A stretch of DNA of 64,000 nucleotides from an uncultured Bacteroidota bacterium (lineage in GTDB: Bacteria; Bacteroidota; Bacteroidia; Flavobacteriales; Flavobacteriaceae), in the NCBI GenBank assembly GCA_902617285.1, contig CACMVZ010000003.1:1-64000 (forward strand), written 5' to 3'. Position 1 is the stretch's first letter. Each line of letters opens with the position of its first letter. The translations under genes and the position numbers were made by a program. This document shows positions 41,553 to 51,058 of the stretch, piece by piece. Below the pieces are notes generated by a model, which did no database searches, was not told the DNA's origin, and was given only the letters and a program-made list of their open reading frames with translations.

Positions 41553-42410
41553 ATGCCAAAAAAGAAAAAAAACACCTTATTTGAAAAGCTTTCTACAAGG
41601 TTTCATATCCTTTTAGTTAATGAAAAAACACTGGAAAAGAAAAAACTTTTTTCTTCCTCAACCTCAAGTTTGCTTGTTTCATTATTATTTACGTTTATTC
41701 TTTTGCTTTCAACATCTTTTTTGGTAATATATTTTACCCCTCTTAAAGAATATTTTAGAGGTTATACGAGTGTTGAATTAAGAGAAAATTCAATAGAAAA
41801 TGCTTTAAAATTGGATTCCCTTGAAACCCTTTATATAATGCAGTCTAGATACATAAATGCATTGAAGGATATGCTTGCAGGAAATATTTCCTTTGAAGAT
41901 TTTAATCAAGATAGTATCAAGATTCAAAATAATGCAATTGAACTTGAGCTGATCAAACCAAACGAAGAAGATTCTTTGTTAAGGGCAATGGTTGAAGAAG
42001 AAGACAAATACAATGCTTTTGATATTTTAGGAGAAAGATTTACTACAGTTTTATTTCCACCTGTAAGAGGAGGGCTTTCTTCAAGCTTTGATCCAGAAAA
42101 CAAACACTACGGTGTCGATATTGTTATGCCACAGAACTCACCTGTTCATTCAATTAGTGAAGGAATTGTAGTTTTTTCTGAATGGACATCTGAAACAGGA
42201 TATGTAATTATTATTGAACACGTAAACGGTCTTACCTCGATATATAAACATAATTCATCATTAGTCAAGTCTCAGGGGGAAAGAGTAGAAACTGGAGAAA
42301 TCATTGCATTTACGGGAAATACTGGAGAGCTAACTACAGGACCACACTTACATTTTGAGCTTTGGTATCAGGGTGAACCAGTTGATCCACAGAGTTATAT
42401 TGAATTCTAG
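41553..42410 (+). CDS. Membrane-anchored M23 family metallopeptidase
   Basis: A 285-residue peptidoglycan endopeptidase. One membrane helix lies at about 38-61, a helical linker runs to 160, and an M23/LytM domain follows. Zinc ligands are HYGVDIV (His185, Asp189) and GPHLHFELW (His265, His267), so the catalytic site is complete. It cuts peptide crosslinks in the wall. It lies immediately before the GH3-like gene with no gap, an arrangement I recall as common in Bacteroidota. Translation probably begins on a nearly leaderless mRNA. Confidence 0.9.
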   Translation: MPKKKKNTLFEKLSTRFHILLVNEKTLEKKKLFSSSTSSLLVSLLFTFILLLSTSFLVIYFTPLKEYFRGYTSVELRENSIENALKLDSLETLYIMQSRYINALKDMLAGNISFEDFNQDSIKIQNNAIELELIKPNEEDSLLRAMVEEEDKYNAFDILGERFTTVLFPPVRGGLSSSFDPENKHYGVDIVMPQNSPVHSISEGIVVFSEWTSETGYVIIIEHVNGLTSIYKHNSSLVKSQGERVETGEIIAFTGNTGELTTGPHLHFELWYQGEPVDPQSYIEF

Positions 42411-43904
42411 ATGAAAAAAATAGTTTCAGTTTTATATGCCCATCTTGTAAAAAGAAGAAACAAAAAATGGATTGATAGTCCAATAAAATGGCAAACAAAC
42501 ACATTTAAAAAACTAATAAAAAATGGTGTAAAAACTGAGTTTGGAAAAAACCACGACTTTGAAAATATCCAATCTTATGAACAGTATAAAAAAAAGGTTC
42601 CTGTAAGGGACTATGAAGATTTAAGGCCTTATATTGAGAAAGTAGTTAATGGTGAAAAAGATATTTTATGGCCAGGTAAGCCATTATACTTTGCAAAAAC
42701 AAGTGGAACTACATCAGGGGCAAAATATATTCCTATTACCAAAGAGTCTATAAAAACACATATTAGATCTGCACGAGATGCTTTGTTAAATTATTTCCTT
42801 AAAACAAAAAATTTCAAACCCCTAAATGGTAAACACATGTTTCTGCAAGGGAGTCCGAAGTTAGAAAAGAAACAAGGAATATATCACGGAAGGCTTTCCG
42901 GAATTAGTGCTCATTATATACCGAAGCTTTTTCTTCGTAATAGAAAACCATCATGGACTACCAACTGTATTGAAGATTGGGAAGAAAAAGTAGAAGCCGT
43001 AATCAATGAGACAGTTGGAGAGAAAATGACAATAATTGCGGGAATCCCATCTTGGGTGCAAATGTATTTTGAAAAAATTGTCTTAAAGGAAGGCAAAACA
43101 ATTTCTCAAGTTTTTCCTGATCTTTCATTATATGTATATGGTGGGGTAAGCTATGAGCCGTATCGACAAATTTTTGATAAACTATTTGGAAAGAGTATAG
43201 ACACCTTGGCTACTTTTCCTGCCTCTGAAGGGTTTTTTGGATATCAGGACCAGTTCAATAAAGATCAAACAGATCTTCTCCTACTGCTAAACAATGATAT
43301 TTTCTACGAGTTTATAAAAGCAGAAGACTTTCTTAGTGGTAAGTATGACAGAGTATCTATTAAAGATGTAGAGCTGGATGTAAATTATCTACTGATAATA
43401 TCAACATCAGCAGGATTATGGTCTTACAATATTGGAGATACAATCAAGTTTACATCAAGAGACCCATACAGAATTATAGTTTCAGGAAGAATAAAACATT
43501 TTTTATCAGCTTTTGGAGAACATGTAATATCTGAGGAGGTTGAGAAGGCAATGGAGGCAGCAACAAAACTTCATAATGTTGCAATTAGAGAGTTTACAGT
43601 TGCGCCAAAAATTAATCCTATAGACATGCTTCCGCATCATGAATGGTATGTAGAATTTGAGAATTTTCCAGAGGACATATCGGCATTTACTAAATCGCTG
43701 GATAATGAAATGATAAATCAAAACATATACTACAAAGATCTAATTGATGGAAAAATACTAAAAAGCCTAGAGGTGATTTCTGTAGAAAGAGAAGGATTTA
43801 ATAACTATATGAAATCTGTTGGAAGACTTGGAGGACAAAATAAAGTACCTAGGCTATCTAATAACAGAAAAATTGCCGATAAATTAAAAACAATAAAAGC
43901 TTGA
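42411..43904 (+). CDS. GH3-family acyl-adenylating protein
   Basis: A 497-residue protein of the GH3 auxin-responsive family, an adenylating enzyme related to acyl-CoA synthetases. YFAKTSGTTSGAKYIPITKES is the P-loop-like ATP motif (about residue 95), LYVYGGVSYEPYRQIF follows, FPASEGFFGYQD near 270 is the nucleotide-binding Ser/Glu region, and YNIGDTIKFTS near 345 carries the conserved Asp. Plant members conjugate amino acids to hormones. Bacterial substrates are unknown. It follows the M23 gene directly and overlaps the next gene by four bases. Confidence 0.85.
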   Translation: MKKIVSVLYAHLVKRRNKKWIDSPIKWQTNTFKKLIKNGVKTEFGKNHDFENIQSYEQYKKKVPVRDYEDLRPYIEKVVNGEKDILWPGKPLYFAKTSGTTSGAKYIPITKESIKTHIRSARDALLNYFLKTKNFKPLNGKHMFLQGSPKLEKKQGIYHGRLSGISAHYIPKLFLRNRKPSWTTNCIEDWEEKVEAVINETVGEKMTIIAGIPSWVQMYFEKIVLKEGKTISQVFPDLSLYVYGGVSYEPYRQIFDKLFGKSIDTLATFPASEGFFGYQDQFNKDQTDLLLLLNNDIFYEFIKAEDFLSGKYDRVSIKDVELDVNYLLIISTSAGLWSYNIGDTIKFTSRDPYRIIVSGRIKHFLSAFGEHVISEEVEKAMEAATKLHNVAIREFTVAPKINPIDMLPHHEWYVEFENFPEDISAFTKSLDNEMINQNIYYKDLIDGKILKSLEVISVEREGFNNYMKSVGRLGGQNKVPRLSNNRKIADKLKTIKA

Positions 43905-44944
43905 AACAAAACATTACACTCAGTTACTCAATAAATAGAAGTTTTGTTAAATCAGACATCTATATTTTTGAGGCACTAGGATATAATGTTCAAAAAATTT
44001 TGTCAAGGCCACATAAAAACACCATATATTTTATATGGAATAGAACTAAAGAGCTGCTAAAATCTTTATTGTATATACCCAGTTCAAAAATTGTTGTTTC
44101 ATGGTTTAATGATTATCATGCCCTAATACCAATTATAATATCCAAAATTTTTTTTAAAAAATCTGTTATTATTGTAGGAGGTTATGATGCAATTGTTGAT
44201 CATGAAAACAAACACGGAGTGTTTTACAAACATAACATACGATCTATAATAGCAAGACTTAATTATAATTTGGCTTCTGAAATATGGGTAGTTCACAAAT
44301 CACTTATCAAAGGTTGTGATAAAGCAGCTAGTAAATTTAATATTATTTCAGGTGTCGAAAATTTCATTCAAAATAAACCACTCAAAATAAAAGAAATAAA
44401 TACAGGGTATGATTCAAGATTTTGGAATTATGACGAAACAATAAATAAATCAGGTATTTTAACTGTTGCATTTTTTTCTGATAAACGAGTCATCAATATT
44501 AAAGGCTTAAGTAACTTTAATAAGCTGGCCTCTTTGCTTCCTAATAAAGAATTTTTGATTGTAGGAGAATCTGGAATAAATATATCAGACTACATTAATC
44601 TAGAACCAAACGTTAAGGTCATAGGGGTTCAAAATAAATTTCAAATCAAGAGCTTATATCAAAAGTCAAAGTTTTATTTTCAGGGCTCAAGATTAGAGGG
44701 TTTGCCTAACTCATTATGTGAAGCAATGTTATGTGGTTGTGTGCCAATAGGATCTCAAGTCTTTGGGATACCTGATGCTATTGGCTCAACAGGAATTTTA
44801 TTTGATCTCGAAACAGACCTTGAGCAAGTAGCAGATTTCATTAATTCTAATATTGGAACAAAGGAATTCAAAAATGCTAGAAAAAGAATAAAGAAAAAAT
44901 TCAATCTTGCATCAAGAATTGAAAAAATAAAAGAAAATATTTGA
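43901..44944 (+). CDS. Glycosyltransferase (GT4-like)
   Basis: A 347-residue GT-B-fold glycosyltransferase. The N-terminal half has VIIVGGYDAIVDH, and the C-terminal half VKVIGVQNKFQIKSLYQKSKFYFQGSRLEGLPNSLCEAMLCGCVPIGS, which holds the E-x7-E nucleotide-sugar motif region. It would add a sugar to a lipid-linked or surface glycan. The TTG start overlaps the GH3 stop (TTGA). A pyruvyltransferase-like gene follows after one base, so the two probably modify the same glycan. Confidence 0.82.
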   Translation: MKQNITLSYSINRSFVKSDIYIFEALGYNVQKILSRPHKNTIYFIWNRTKELLKSLLYIPSSKIVVSWFNDYHALIPIIISKIFFKKSVIIVGGYDAIVDHENKHGVFYKHNIRSIIARLNYNLASEIWVVHKSLIKGCDKAASKFNIISGVENFIQNKPLKIKEINTGYDSRFWNYDETINKSGILTVAFFSDKRVINIKGLSNFNKLASLLPNKEFLIVGESGINISDYINLEPNVKVIGVQNKFQIKSLYQKSKFYFQGSRLEGLPNSLCEAMLCGCVPIGSQVFGIPDAIGSTGILFDLETDLEQVADFINSNIGTKEFKNARKRIKKKFNLASRIEKIKENI

Positions 44945-44945
44945 T

Positions 44946-45881
44946 TTGGAGATAGGTGTACTAGGATATATTGGTTCAAGAAATATTGGGGATTATATTC
45001 AAACCAAGGCAGTAATTGACATGATTCACCCAATTAATCACAAGGTTCTTGATAGAGAGGCGCTTAATAAATTTAAGGGATCCAAGCTAAAGACAATCAT
45101 CAATGGCTGGTTTATGGAAAATCCTAAAAATTGGCCACCAAATAATAATATATCTCCATTATTTATATCTTTTCATATTAATCCCTCAGCAGAGAGAGAC
45201 CTACTAAAACCAGAATCATTAAACTATCTAAAACAATATGAACCTATTGGATGTAGAGACACTTATACTCAAAACCTACTTCAAAAAAACGGGATTAAAT
45301 CATATCATTCATCTTGTATAACAACAACTTTTAACAGAGATAAATACATTACTAATAAAACTCAACCTGAAGGGGTTATTGTAATAGGGGCATTCGACAG
45401 ACTAAATCCGTCAATTGACTTTAGCTCAATATATAGGTTACTATTATCACTGATTAAATATCCAATACATAAACTTAAGTATCTCTTAAAGAAAGAATCT
45501 TTTGAAAATCACTTACGTAATCAAAATATAGTAGTTAAGAGATACCAACAAATAACAAAAAGAAAAATTTCATCTCATAACCAAGGACTTAAGCTTGCTA
45601 ACGACATGTTGAAAGAAATAGCTAAAAGTGAAATTATAATTACTTCCAGAATCCATGCTGCCTTACCTGCCTTAGCTATGGGTCTTAAGGTAATCTTTAT
45701 TAATGAAGGATTAAGTCACAAGAATCATAAGACAAGAACAGCAGATGTAAATAAATTTTTTATGACTGTAAGTTTAGAAGAATTTTTTATGACTAATTTA
45801 GAGACCATACAAAAAAGGACTGACCATAAAGTATACTTCAAGAAAATCAAGGAAACAATAACTAAATTTATGAATGAATGA
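44946..45881 (+). CDS. Polysaccharide pyruvyl transferase family protein
   Basis: A 311-residue protein starting at TTG. The N-terminus MEIGVLGYIGSRNIGDYIQTKAV is the glycine-rich first strand of the family, GCRDTYTQNLLQKNGIKSYHSSCITTTF near residue 100 matches the conserved Cys/Arg region, and SEIIITSRIHAALPALAMGLKVIFI near 225 is the C-terminal SRxHA motif. Members put ketal pyruvate on sugars, giving an acidic glycan. It is coupled to the upstream glycosyltransferase, and the purD ATG overlaps its stop by four bases. Confidence 0.82.
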   Translation: MEIGVLGYIGSRNIGDYIQTKAVIDMIHPINHKVLDREALNKFKGSKLKTIINGWFMENPKNWPPNNNISPLFISFHINPSAERDLLKPESLNYLKQYEPIGCRDTYTQNLLQKNGIKSYHSSCITTTFNRDKYITNKTQPEGVIVIGAFDRLNPSIDFSSIYRLLLSLIKYPIHKLKYLLKKESFENHLRNQNIVVKRYQQITKRKISSHNQGLKLANDMLKEIAKSEIIITSRIHAALPALAMGLKVIFINEGLSHKNHKTRTADVNKFFMTVSLEEFFMTNLETIQKRTDHKVYFKKIKETITKFMNE

Positions 45882-47149
45882 ATGTTTTGGTTTTAGGCTC
45901 AGGAGGTAGAGAGCACGCGATAATCACAAGTTTTACAAATAGTAAATTAGTAAATAAAATTTATGCTCTTCCAGGTAATGGAGGAACCAGTACAATTGCT
46001 ACAAATATTCAAGGTGATGTAAATGACTTTAAAAAAATTAAAGAAGAAGTAATTAATAATAATATCTCTTTGGTCTTTGTCGGACCAGAGGACCCAATTG
46101 TAAATGGTATATATAACTTTTTTAAATCAGACAATTTTTTAAAAAACATAAAAATTATTGCACCAAGCAAACTTGCAGGACAACTTGAGGGGAGTAAAGA
46201 ATTTGCAAAAAAATTTATGGAGAGGTACAATATACCCACCGCTAAACATGGAGCTTTTACCAAAGAGAATATTGATCAATCTGATGCTTTTTTGGAAAGT
46301 ATGAACCCGCCATATGTTTTAAAAGCTGATGGCCTTGCAGCTGGTAAAGGAGTTTTAATTATTGATAATCTTCAGAATGCAAAAGACGAGCTAAGAAGTA
46401 TGATTTTAGATAAAAAATTTGGTGATTCATCATCAAAAGTTGTTATAGAGGAGTTTTTAGACGGAATAGAGTTGTCATGTTTTGTTCTTACTGACGGCAA
46501 TACCTATAAAATACTTCCATTTGCTAAAGATTATAAAAAAATTGGAGAGGGAGACACTGGTTTAAACACTGGTGGAATGGGTGCAGTATCCCCTGTTCCT
46601 TTTTTAGATAATAAGTTCTTAGAAAAAATTGAAGAAAGAATTATAAAACCTACTATCCATGGAATAAAAAAAGAAAACATGGAATATATGGGAGTTGTTT
46701 TTATTGGGTTAATTAAAGTTGGCCAAGATCCTTATGTAATAGAATATAATGTCAGAATGGGTGACCCTGAAACTGAAGTTGTTTTTCCAAGAATAAAAAA
46801 TGATCTTTTGGATCTTTTTAATTCAATGGGTTCAACTGAGTTTGAAGATGTAAAATTACAAATTGAAGACAGACATGCTGCTACAATAATAATGGTATCA
46901 GGCGGATACCCTCTGGATTATGAAAAAAATAAAATAATTTCAGGTTTAACCGAAGAAACAGACTCCATAATTTTTCACGCTGGAACAAAAAAAGTTGACG
47001 ATAATTTTCTAACTAATGGAGGAAGGGTTATCGCAGTAACATCTCTTTCGGAAAACTATAAGGATGCAGTAAAATCATCTTATGATCAGATAAAAAAAAT
47101 AAGCTTTGACCAAGCTTACTTCAGAAAAGACATAGGTTTTGATTTATAG
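45878..47149 (+). CDS. purD: Phosphoribosylamine-glycine ligase
   Basis: A 423-residue ATP-grasp enzyme for the second step of purine synthesis (GAR synthetase). The N-terminus MNVLVLGSGGREHAI, VFVGPEDPIVNGI, VLKADGLAAGKGVLI near 148, NTGGMGAVSP near 230 and EYNVRMGDPETEVVFPRI near 290 are all present. Other pur genes are not in this window. It overlaps the upstream pyruvyltransferase gene by four bases and the convergent DUF6341 gene by six. Confidence 0.96.
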   Translation: MNVLVLGSGGREHAIITSFTNSKLVNKIYALPGNGGTSTIATNIQGDVNDFKKIKEEVINNNISLVFVGPEDPIVNGIYNFFKSDNFLKNIKIIAPSKLAGQLEGSKEFAKKFMERYNIPTAKHGAFTKENIDQSDAFLESMNPPYVLKADGLAAGKGVLIIDNLQNAKDELRSMILDKKFGDSSSKVVIEEFLDGIELSCFVLTDGNTYKILPFAKDYKKIGEGDTGLNTGGMGAVSPVPFLDNKFLEKIEERIIKPTIHGIKKENMEYMGVVFIGLIKVGQDPYVIEYNVRMGDPETEVVFPRIKNDLLDLFNSMGSTEFEDVKLQIEDRHAATIIMVSGGYPLDYEKNKIISGLTEETDSIIFHAGTKKVDDNFLTNGGRVIAVTSLSENYKDAVKSSYDQIKKISFDQAYFRKDIGFDL

Positions 47150-47374
47150 AAAAGAATGAGAAGTAACATCCTTATCTTCTTCTCCATTGTCATCGAACTC
47201 TTTTAACTTTTTAATCCAGTATGCAGCTCCAATTATACCAATTAATATAAATGTCCAAGTCACAATATTTGCTATATACCAATTATCATATTGAATAGTT
47301 CTCAATAAATCAAAAGGGAAGAAAAGAATTTCTTCAAAAAGCCAAGCTACGGAATAAAAAAAGTCTTTTACCAT
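47144..47374 (-). CDS. DUF6341 family small membrane protein
   Basis: A 76-residue protein starting MVKDFFYSVAWLFEEILFFPFDLLR, with one clear membrane helix at about residues 36-55 and a charged C-terminal tail. I recognise the DUF6341 family, which in flavobacteria commonly sits beside DUF6427 and DUF4254 genes as here. The function is unknown. ATG at 47374 gives the family N-terminus; a longer upstream frame is not credible. Confidence 0.75.
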   Translation of the reverse strand: MVKDFFYSVAWLFEEILFFPFDLLRTIQYDNWYIANIVTWTFILIGIIGAAYWIKKLKEFDDNGEEDKDVTSHSFL

Positions 47375-47409
47375 AATTAAATTATTACTCAAAATTAATA
47401 CATTGAAAT

Positions 47410-48357
47410 ATGTTTGCAAAGACATTTGAAAAATTTTCTTACACTTCAGTTGGTATATCTACATTTCTTCTTTTAGGAATTTCATATTACTATACAACTC
47501 TGGATATAAATTGGTCATTATTTGAATCAAAAATTATTAACGGAATATTAATTTTCGGAGCTTTAATGCTATCCAATTATGCAATAGACACAGTTACTAG
47601 ACAGTTAACTATAGAAAGGTCAAACAGGAATGCATACCATTTATTATTATATCCACTAACTGTTATGAGTTATCCAGTTGAGTCTATTGACATGAGATTT
47701 ATATTGTCATCAGCAGCTATATGGGCAGCTTGGAGAAATGTAAGAATATTTTTTGAACTCACAGATAATACAAAAAAAATTAAAAGATTGTTTGATGCCT
47801 CTGTACTTCTTAGTTTCTCTTCATTAATAATTGTTGAAAACCTAATCATTTTTGCATACCCCATACTGGCTTTAGTTACTTCAAACATTTCGAGAGACTT
47901 TAAACATTATATAATAATTTTTATGACCCCAATCATTATTTTACCATCAGGATATGTGCTTTTTTCTTTTTTATCTTTAGAGAGCTACTTATTAAGTTCA
48001 TACTTCTTTGGAGATCAACTTCAAATGCTTGATGAGTTTAAATTTATTCTACCGGCTTCTTACATCCCGGTATCAATTGTCTTTGTATTATATATCATTT
48101 CACTTATAATTAAATTCTCTAGAAAGATTAGCTTACAAAGAAGAATTCTAGATTTTGTTGGTGTTGTTTTTTTTATATCAACATCCTACTTTTTTTCTAT
48201 GAATCAGCAACTCAGCGGATCAGAATTTCATTATTTATCTCTTATACTAGTTTACTTTATATCTCAAATTTTTGTAAAAAAAATAAAGAGTTCATATGTA
48301 AACTTTATCTTTATAGTCTTAATTGCATCGATAGTAACTTTTAACTTTTTAATATGA
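47410..48357 (+). CDS. DUF6427 family integral membrane protein
   Basis: A 315-residue protein with about nine to ten hydrophobic helices and little else. Conserved flavobacterial features are NYAIDTVTRQLTIERSNRNAYHLLLYPLTVM near residue 55 and the placement upstream of a DUF4254 gene, whose ATG overlaps its stop by four bases. The function is unknown. The overall look resembles flippase- or polymerase-like envelope proteins, but nothing supports a specific role. Confidence 0.75.
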   Translation: MFAKTFEKFSYTSVGISTFLLLGISYYYTTLDINWSLFESKIINGILIFGALMLSNYAIDTVTRQLTIERSNRNAYHLLLYPLTVMSYPVESIDMRFILSSAAIWAAWRNVRIFFELTDNTKKIKRLFDASVLLSFSSLIIVENLIIFAYPILALVTSNISRDFKHYIIIFMTPIIILPSGYVLFSFLSLESYLLSSYFFGDQLQMLDEFKFILPASYIPVSIVFVLYIISLIIKFSRKISLQRRILDFVGVVFFISTSYFFSMNQQLSGSEFHYLSLILVYFISQIFVKKIKSSYVNFIFIVLIASIVTFNFLI

Positions 48358-48971
48358 CAAAAACCGCAATAAGCTCTCTTGCTATAAAAGTATTTGAAAA
48401 ATCTGTAGATGATTATCACGTTTACGATGACATATACAGGTCAGCTTCTAATCCATATGACAAAAAAGATTTTGAACACTTGCTGTATGAAAAGAACTGG
48501 ATTGATTCTGTCCAGTGGCATTATGAAGACATTATAAGAGATCCTGATATAGACCCAAGCGAAGGTATGAGCCTTAAAAGACTTATCGATAGCTCCAACC
48601 AAAATAGAACAGAGATGGTAGAATATATCGATTCCTATTTTTTAAAATTATATTCTAATGTTAGTCCAAAACCTGATGCAAAGGTAAATACAGAGAGTCC
48701 TGCATGGGCCCTTGATAGACTTTCGATTTTAATTTTAAAAATATATCATATGAAAGAAGAATCCATAAGAGAAGATGTAAGTGAGCAGCACAGAACTACA
48801 TGTAATGAAAAACTACAAGTTCTTCTTGAACAACAAAAAGATTTGTCAGAATCTATAGATCAACTGCTTGAAGATTTGTCAAAAGGTGAAAAGAAAATGA
48901 AGGTTTATAAGCAAATGAAAATGTACAATGACGAAACTTTAAACCCAGTTCTTTATAAAAAAGATGAATAA
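48354..48971 (+). CDS. DUF4254 domain-containing protein
   Basis: A 205-residue soluble, mostly helical protein. It has the DUF4254 features NWIDSVQWHYEDIIRDPDIDPSEGMSLKRLIDSSNQNRTEMVEYID (about 45-90), followed by WALDRLSILILKIYHMKEE and a coiled-coil-like stretch EQQKDLSESIDQLLEDL. The family is usually paired with glycosyltransferase family 9 genes, as here, where it overlaps the next start by eight bases. A role in envelope glycan synthesis is inferred only from that association. Confidence 0.82.
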   Translation: MTKTAISSLAIKVFEKSVDDYHVYDDIYRSASNPYDKKDFEHLLYEKNWIDSVQWHYEDIIRDPDIDPSEGMSLKRLIDSSNQNRTEMVEYIDSYFLKLYSNVSPKPDAKVNTESPAWALDRLSILILKIYHMKEESIREDVSEQHRTTCNEKLQVLLEQQKDLSESIDQLLEDLSKGEKKMKVYKQMKMYNDETLNPVLYKKDE

Positions 48972-50031
48972 AAAAAGTGATAGACCGATTTTGGTTTATA
49001 GATTTTCTTCACTAGGTGATATAGCAATGACAGTGCCGGTGTTAAGATCATTTTTCAATTCATATCCTAACCAAAAAATTGTTTTTGTCTCAAGACCATA
49101 CGCATCTCCGTTGTTTGAAGAATTCGATAACTTAGAATTTATACCTATTGATTTTAATAATAATTATAAAGGACTTGGAGGCCTATTTAGTCTTTTTAGC
49201 AAACTCTATGGAAAAAGAGTAAAAGCAGTGGTTGATCTTCATGGAGTTTTAAGGACAAAAATTTTAAATCTACTTTTTAGATTAACATTTACAAAAGTTA
49301 AGTCAATAGACAAGGGTAGGGCTGAGAGAAAAAAATTGATAAGAAAAAAAAATAAAATATTTAAACCCTTGACTCAGGTTCACTACAAATACTCTGATGT
49401 TTTTAGAGGAATTGGCTTCCCAATTGATTTGAGTAATCACGAGTATCCAATAAAACCCTTTTTAAATAAAGAGACTATAGAACAAGAAATATTATCAAAA
49501 AATCCTAACAAAAAAATAATTGGTATTGCACCTTTTGCAGCTCATCAAGGAAAAAGTTATCCTTTGGATTTGATGCAAAAGGTAATCGCATATCTTCAGA
49601 AAGATTATATAATTTATTTATTTGGTGGCGGAAATGATAACTTAAAACAACTTAACATATGGGAAAATGTATATGAAAATGTAATTGACCTATCAAACAA
49701 ACTTAACCTAGAGCAACAAATTAATATCATTAATTATATAGACCTAATGATATCTATGGACTCTGCTAATGGACATCTTGCAGCAAATTATAATATTCCA
49801 GTTTTAACATTGTGGGGAATGACTCATCCATTCTGTGGATTTATGCCATTTGATCAACCGCAAGAAAACTCAATCACTTTAGACAGGAATCACTTTCCTT
49901 GTATTCCAACATCAATTTTTGGTAATAAAATACCAAAAGGTTATGAAAATGCTTTTAGAACAATTGATCCAAAAATAGTTATTGAAAAGGCGTTAGACAT
50001 TTTATCTACAACTACACTTCGTCATAGTTAA
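48964..50031 (+). CDS. Glycosyltransferase family 9 (heptosyltransferase-like)
   Basis: A 355-residue GT-B protein of the ADP-heptose:LPS heptosyltransferase family. The N-terminal RFSSLGDIAMTVPVLRSF is the family signature, VVDLHGVLRTK lies near residue 88, and the donor-site region MISMDSANGHLAANYNIPVLTLWGMTHP near 260 is intact. It would add a sugar to the lipopolysaccharide core. It overlaps DUF4254 upstream and the convergent ferredoxin gene by 20 bases. Confidence 0.87.
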   Translation: MNKKSDRPILVYRFSSLGDIAMTVPVLRSFFNSYPNQKIVFVSRPYASPLFEEFDNLEFIPIDFNNNYKGLGGLFSLFSKLYGKRVKAVVDLHGVLRTKILNLLFRLTFTKVKSIDKGRAERKKLIRKKNKIFKPLTQVHYKYSDVFRGIGFPIDLSNHEYPIKPFLNKETIEQEILSKNPNKKIIGIAPFAAHQGKSYPLDLMQKVIAYLQKDYIIYLFGGGNDNLKQLNIWENVYENVIDLSNKLNLEQQINIINYIDLMISMDSANGHLAANYNIPVLTLWGMTHPFCGFMPFDQPQENSITLDRNHFPCIPTSIFGNKIPKGYENAFRTIDPKIVIEKALDILSTTTLRHS

Positions 50032-50293
50032 CCTCAACTTCATCTGATGTAGGTCGAGCTTGACAAGAAAGGATATAGCCATCTTCAACCTCATCATCAG
50101 TCAAAATCTGGTTATTATCCATTTTTACAGAACCTTTATTAAGCTTTGCAAGACAAGTACTACATATACCCCCTTGACATGAGTATGGAGCATCAATATC
50201 ATTTTCAAGAGCAAGTTCTAATATTGTTTTGTCATCTTTCATCTCAAGATTATACTCAATATCATCACAGATAATTTTAACTTTTTTTGACAT
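50012..50293 (-). CDS. 2Fe-2S plant-type ferredoxin
   Basis: A 93-residue ferredoxin. Cluster ligands are Cys39, Cys44 and Cys47 in YSCQGGICSTCLAK and Cys77 in YILSCQARP, the standard C-x4-C-x2-C-x29-C pattern. It resembles the C-terminal ferredoxin domain of PaaE-type reductases but here stands alone, so it needs a separate reductase. Its partner is unknown. The gene converges with the GT9 gene. Confidence 0.9.
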   Translation of the reverse strand: MSKKVKIICDDIEYNLEMKDDKTILELALENDIDAPYSCQGGICSTCLAKLNKGSVKMDNNQILTDDEVEDGYILSCQARPTSDEVEVNYDEV

Positions 50294-50381
50294 ATCAATA
50301 TTTTTGTTAGGGCAATAATAATAATAAATTCGATATTTATTTCAAATAAATATTGTAATTTACTGACCCAATTTTTAAAAA

Positions 50382-50783
50382 ATGAAAAATTATAACAATT
50401 CGGCAAGCTGTTGTATTCTAGAAAAAGACAGTTCCTTTAAAGGAGAGTTCAAGTCTGAATGTGACTTCAGGGTAGACGGCAACTTTGAAGGATCTATTGA
50501 AACAAATGGAAAAGTAGTAATAGGCAAAAACGGTCGCATTGAGGGGACTGTAGTGTGCTCTTCCGCTGATATTGAAGGCGCTATAAATGGCACTATTCAT
50601 GTAGAAGACTTATTATCAATAAGATCAACAGGAGAAGTCACAGGAGATGTTGTTATGTCTAAGCTAGTTGTTGAGTCTGGAGCTATTTTCAACGCTAAAT
50701 CTTCAATGAAAGATGAAAACGCAGAAGACTCGTCTATAAAGAATATATCAAACTTCAAAGAAGCTCGTGAAAAAACAGCCTAA
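50382..50783 (+). CDS. Bactofilin (polymer-forming cytoskeletal protein)
   Basis: A 133-residue protein with a right-handed beta-helix core: the segments FKGEFKSECDFRVDGNFEGSIETNGKVVIGKNGRIEGTVVCSSADIEGAINGTIHVEDLLSI give the short periodic turns of bactofilins. It polymerises without nucleotides and often scaffolds envelope enzymes. The flexible charged C-terminus is normal. It heads the ATP synthase gene cluster and overlaps atpZ by 17 bases, an order often seen in flavobacteria. Confidence 0.9.
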   Translation: MKNYNNSASCCILEKDSSFKGEFKSECDFRVDGNFEGSIETNGKVVIGKNGRIEGTVVCSSADIEGAINGTIHVEDLLSIRSTGEVTGDVVMSKLVVESGAIFNAKSSMKDENAEDSSIKNISNFKEAREKTA

Positions 50784-50970
50784 ACCTTGGATAATTCTTT
50801 CAGGTTTAGTTTTTCAAATTGCAGCCGTAATGTACCTTTTAATTAGAACCGGAACATGGGCTGATTCATATTTTCAAAATCAATCTAATCATTACACTTT
50901 GGGGCTATCAGTCCTAGGTGTAATTCTTATAATTTTTTTGATTCTTTCACAGACAAAAAATTTAAAATAA
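50767..50970 (+). CDS. atpZ: AtpZ/AtpI-like ATP synthase accessory protein
   Basis: A 67-residue protein with two membrane helices (about 9-27 and 43-61). The first reads LSGLVFQIAAVMYLLIRTGTWADSYF, the signature of AtpZ. AtpZ/AtpI proteins assist rotor-ring assembly and possibly ion transport. The GTG start lies inside the bactofilin gene, which suggests coupling. The larger second accessory protein found before atpB in some relatives is absent. Confidence 0.82.
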   Translation: MKKQPKPWIILSGLVFQIAAVMYLLIRTGTWADSYFQNQSNHYTLGLSVLGVILIIFLILSQTKNLK

Positions 50971-51019
50971 CTTTTTAAACTTTGACCTCAAATGATTTTA
51001 TAAATATGTATTTATATCT

Positions 51020-51027
51020 TACATTTG
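51020..51027 (+). promoter_or_regulatory. Promoter -7 box ahead of atpB
   Basis: TACATTTG matches TAnnTTTG and ends 31 bases before the atpB ATG. It would let atpB to atpG be transcribed separately from bactofilin and atpZ, with a longer leader than most promoters in this window. Confidence 0.5.
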
Positions 51028-51058
51028 TCGCGCAAAACTTAATCTACTTAGTTTAAGC

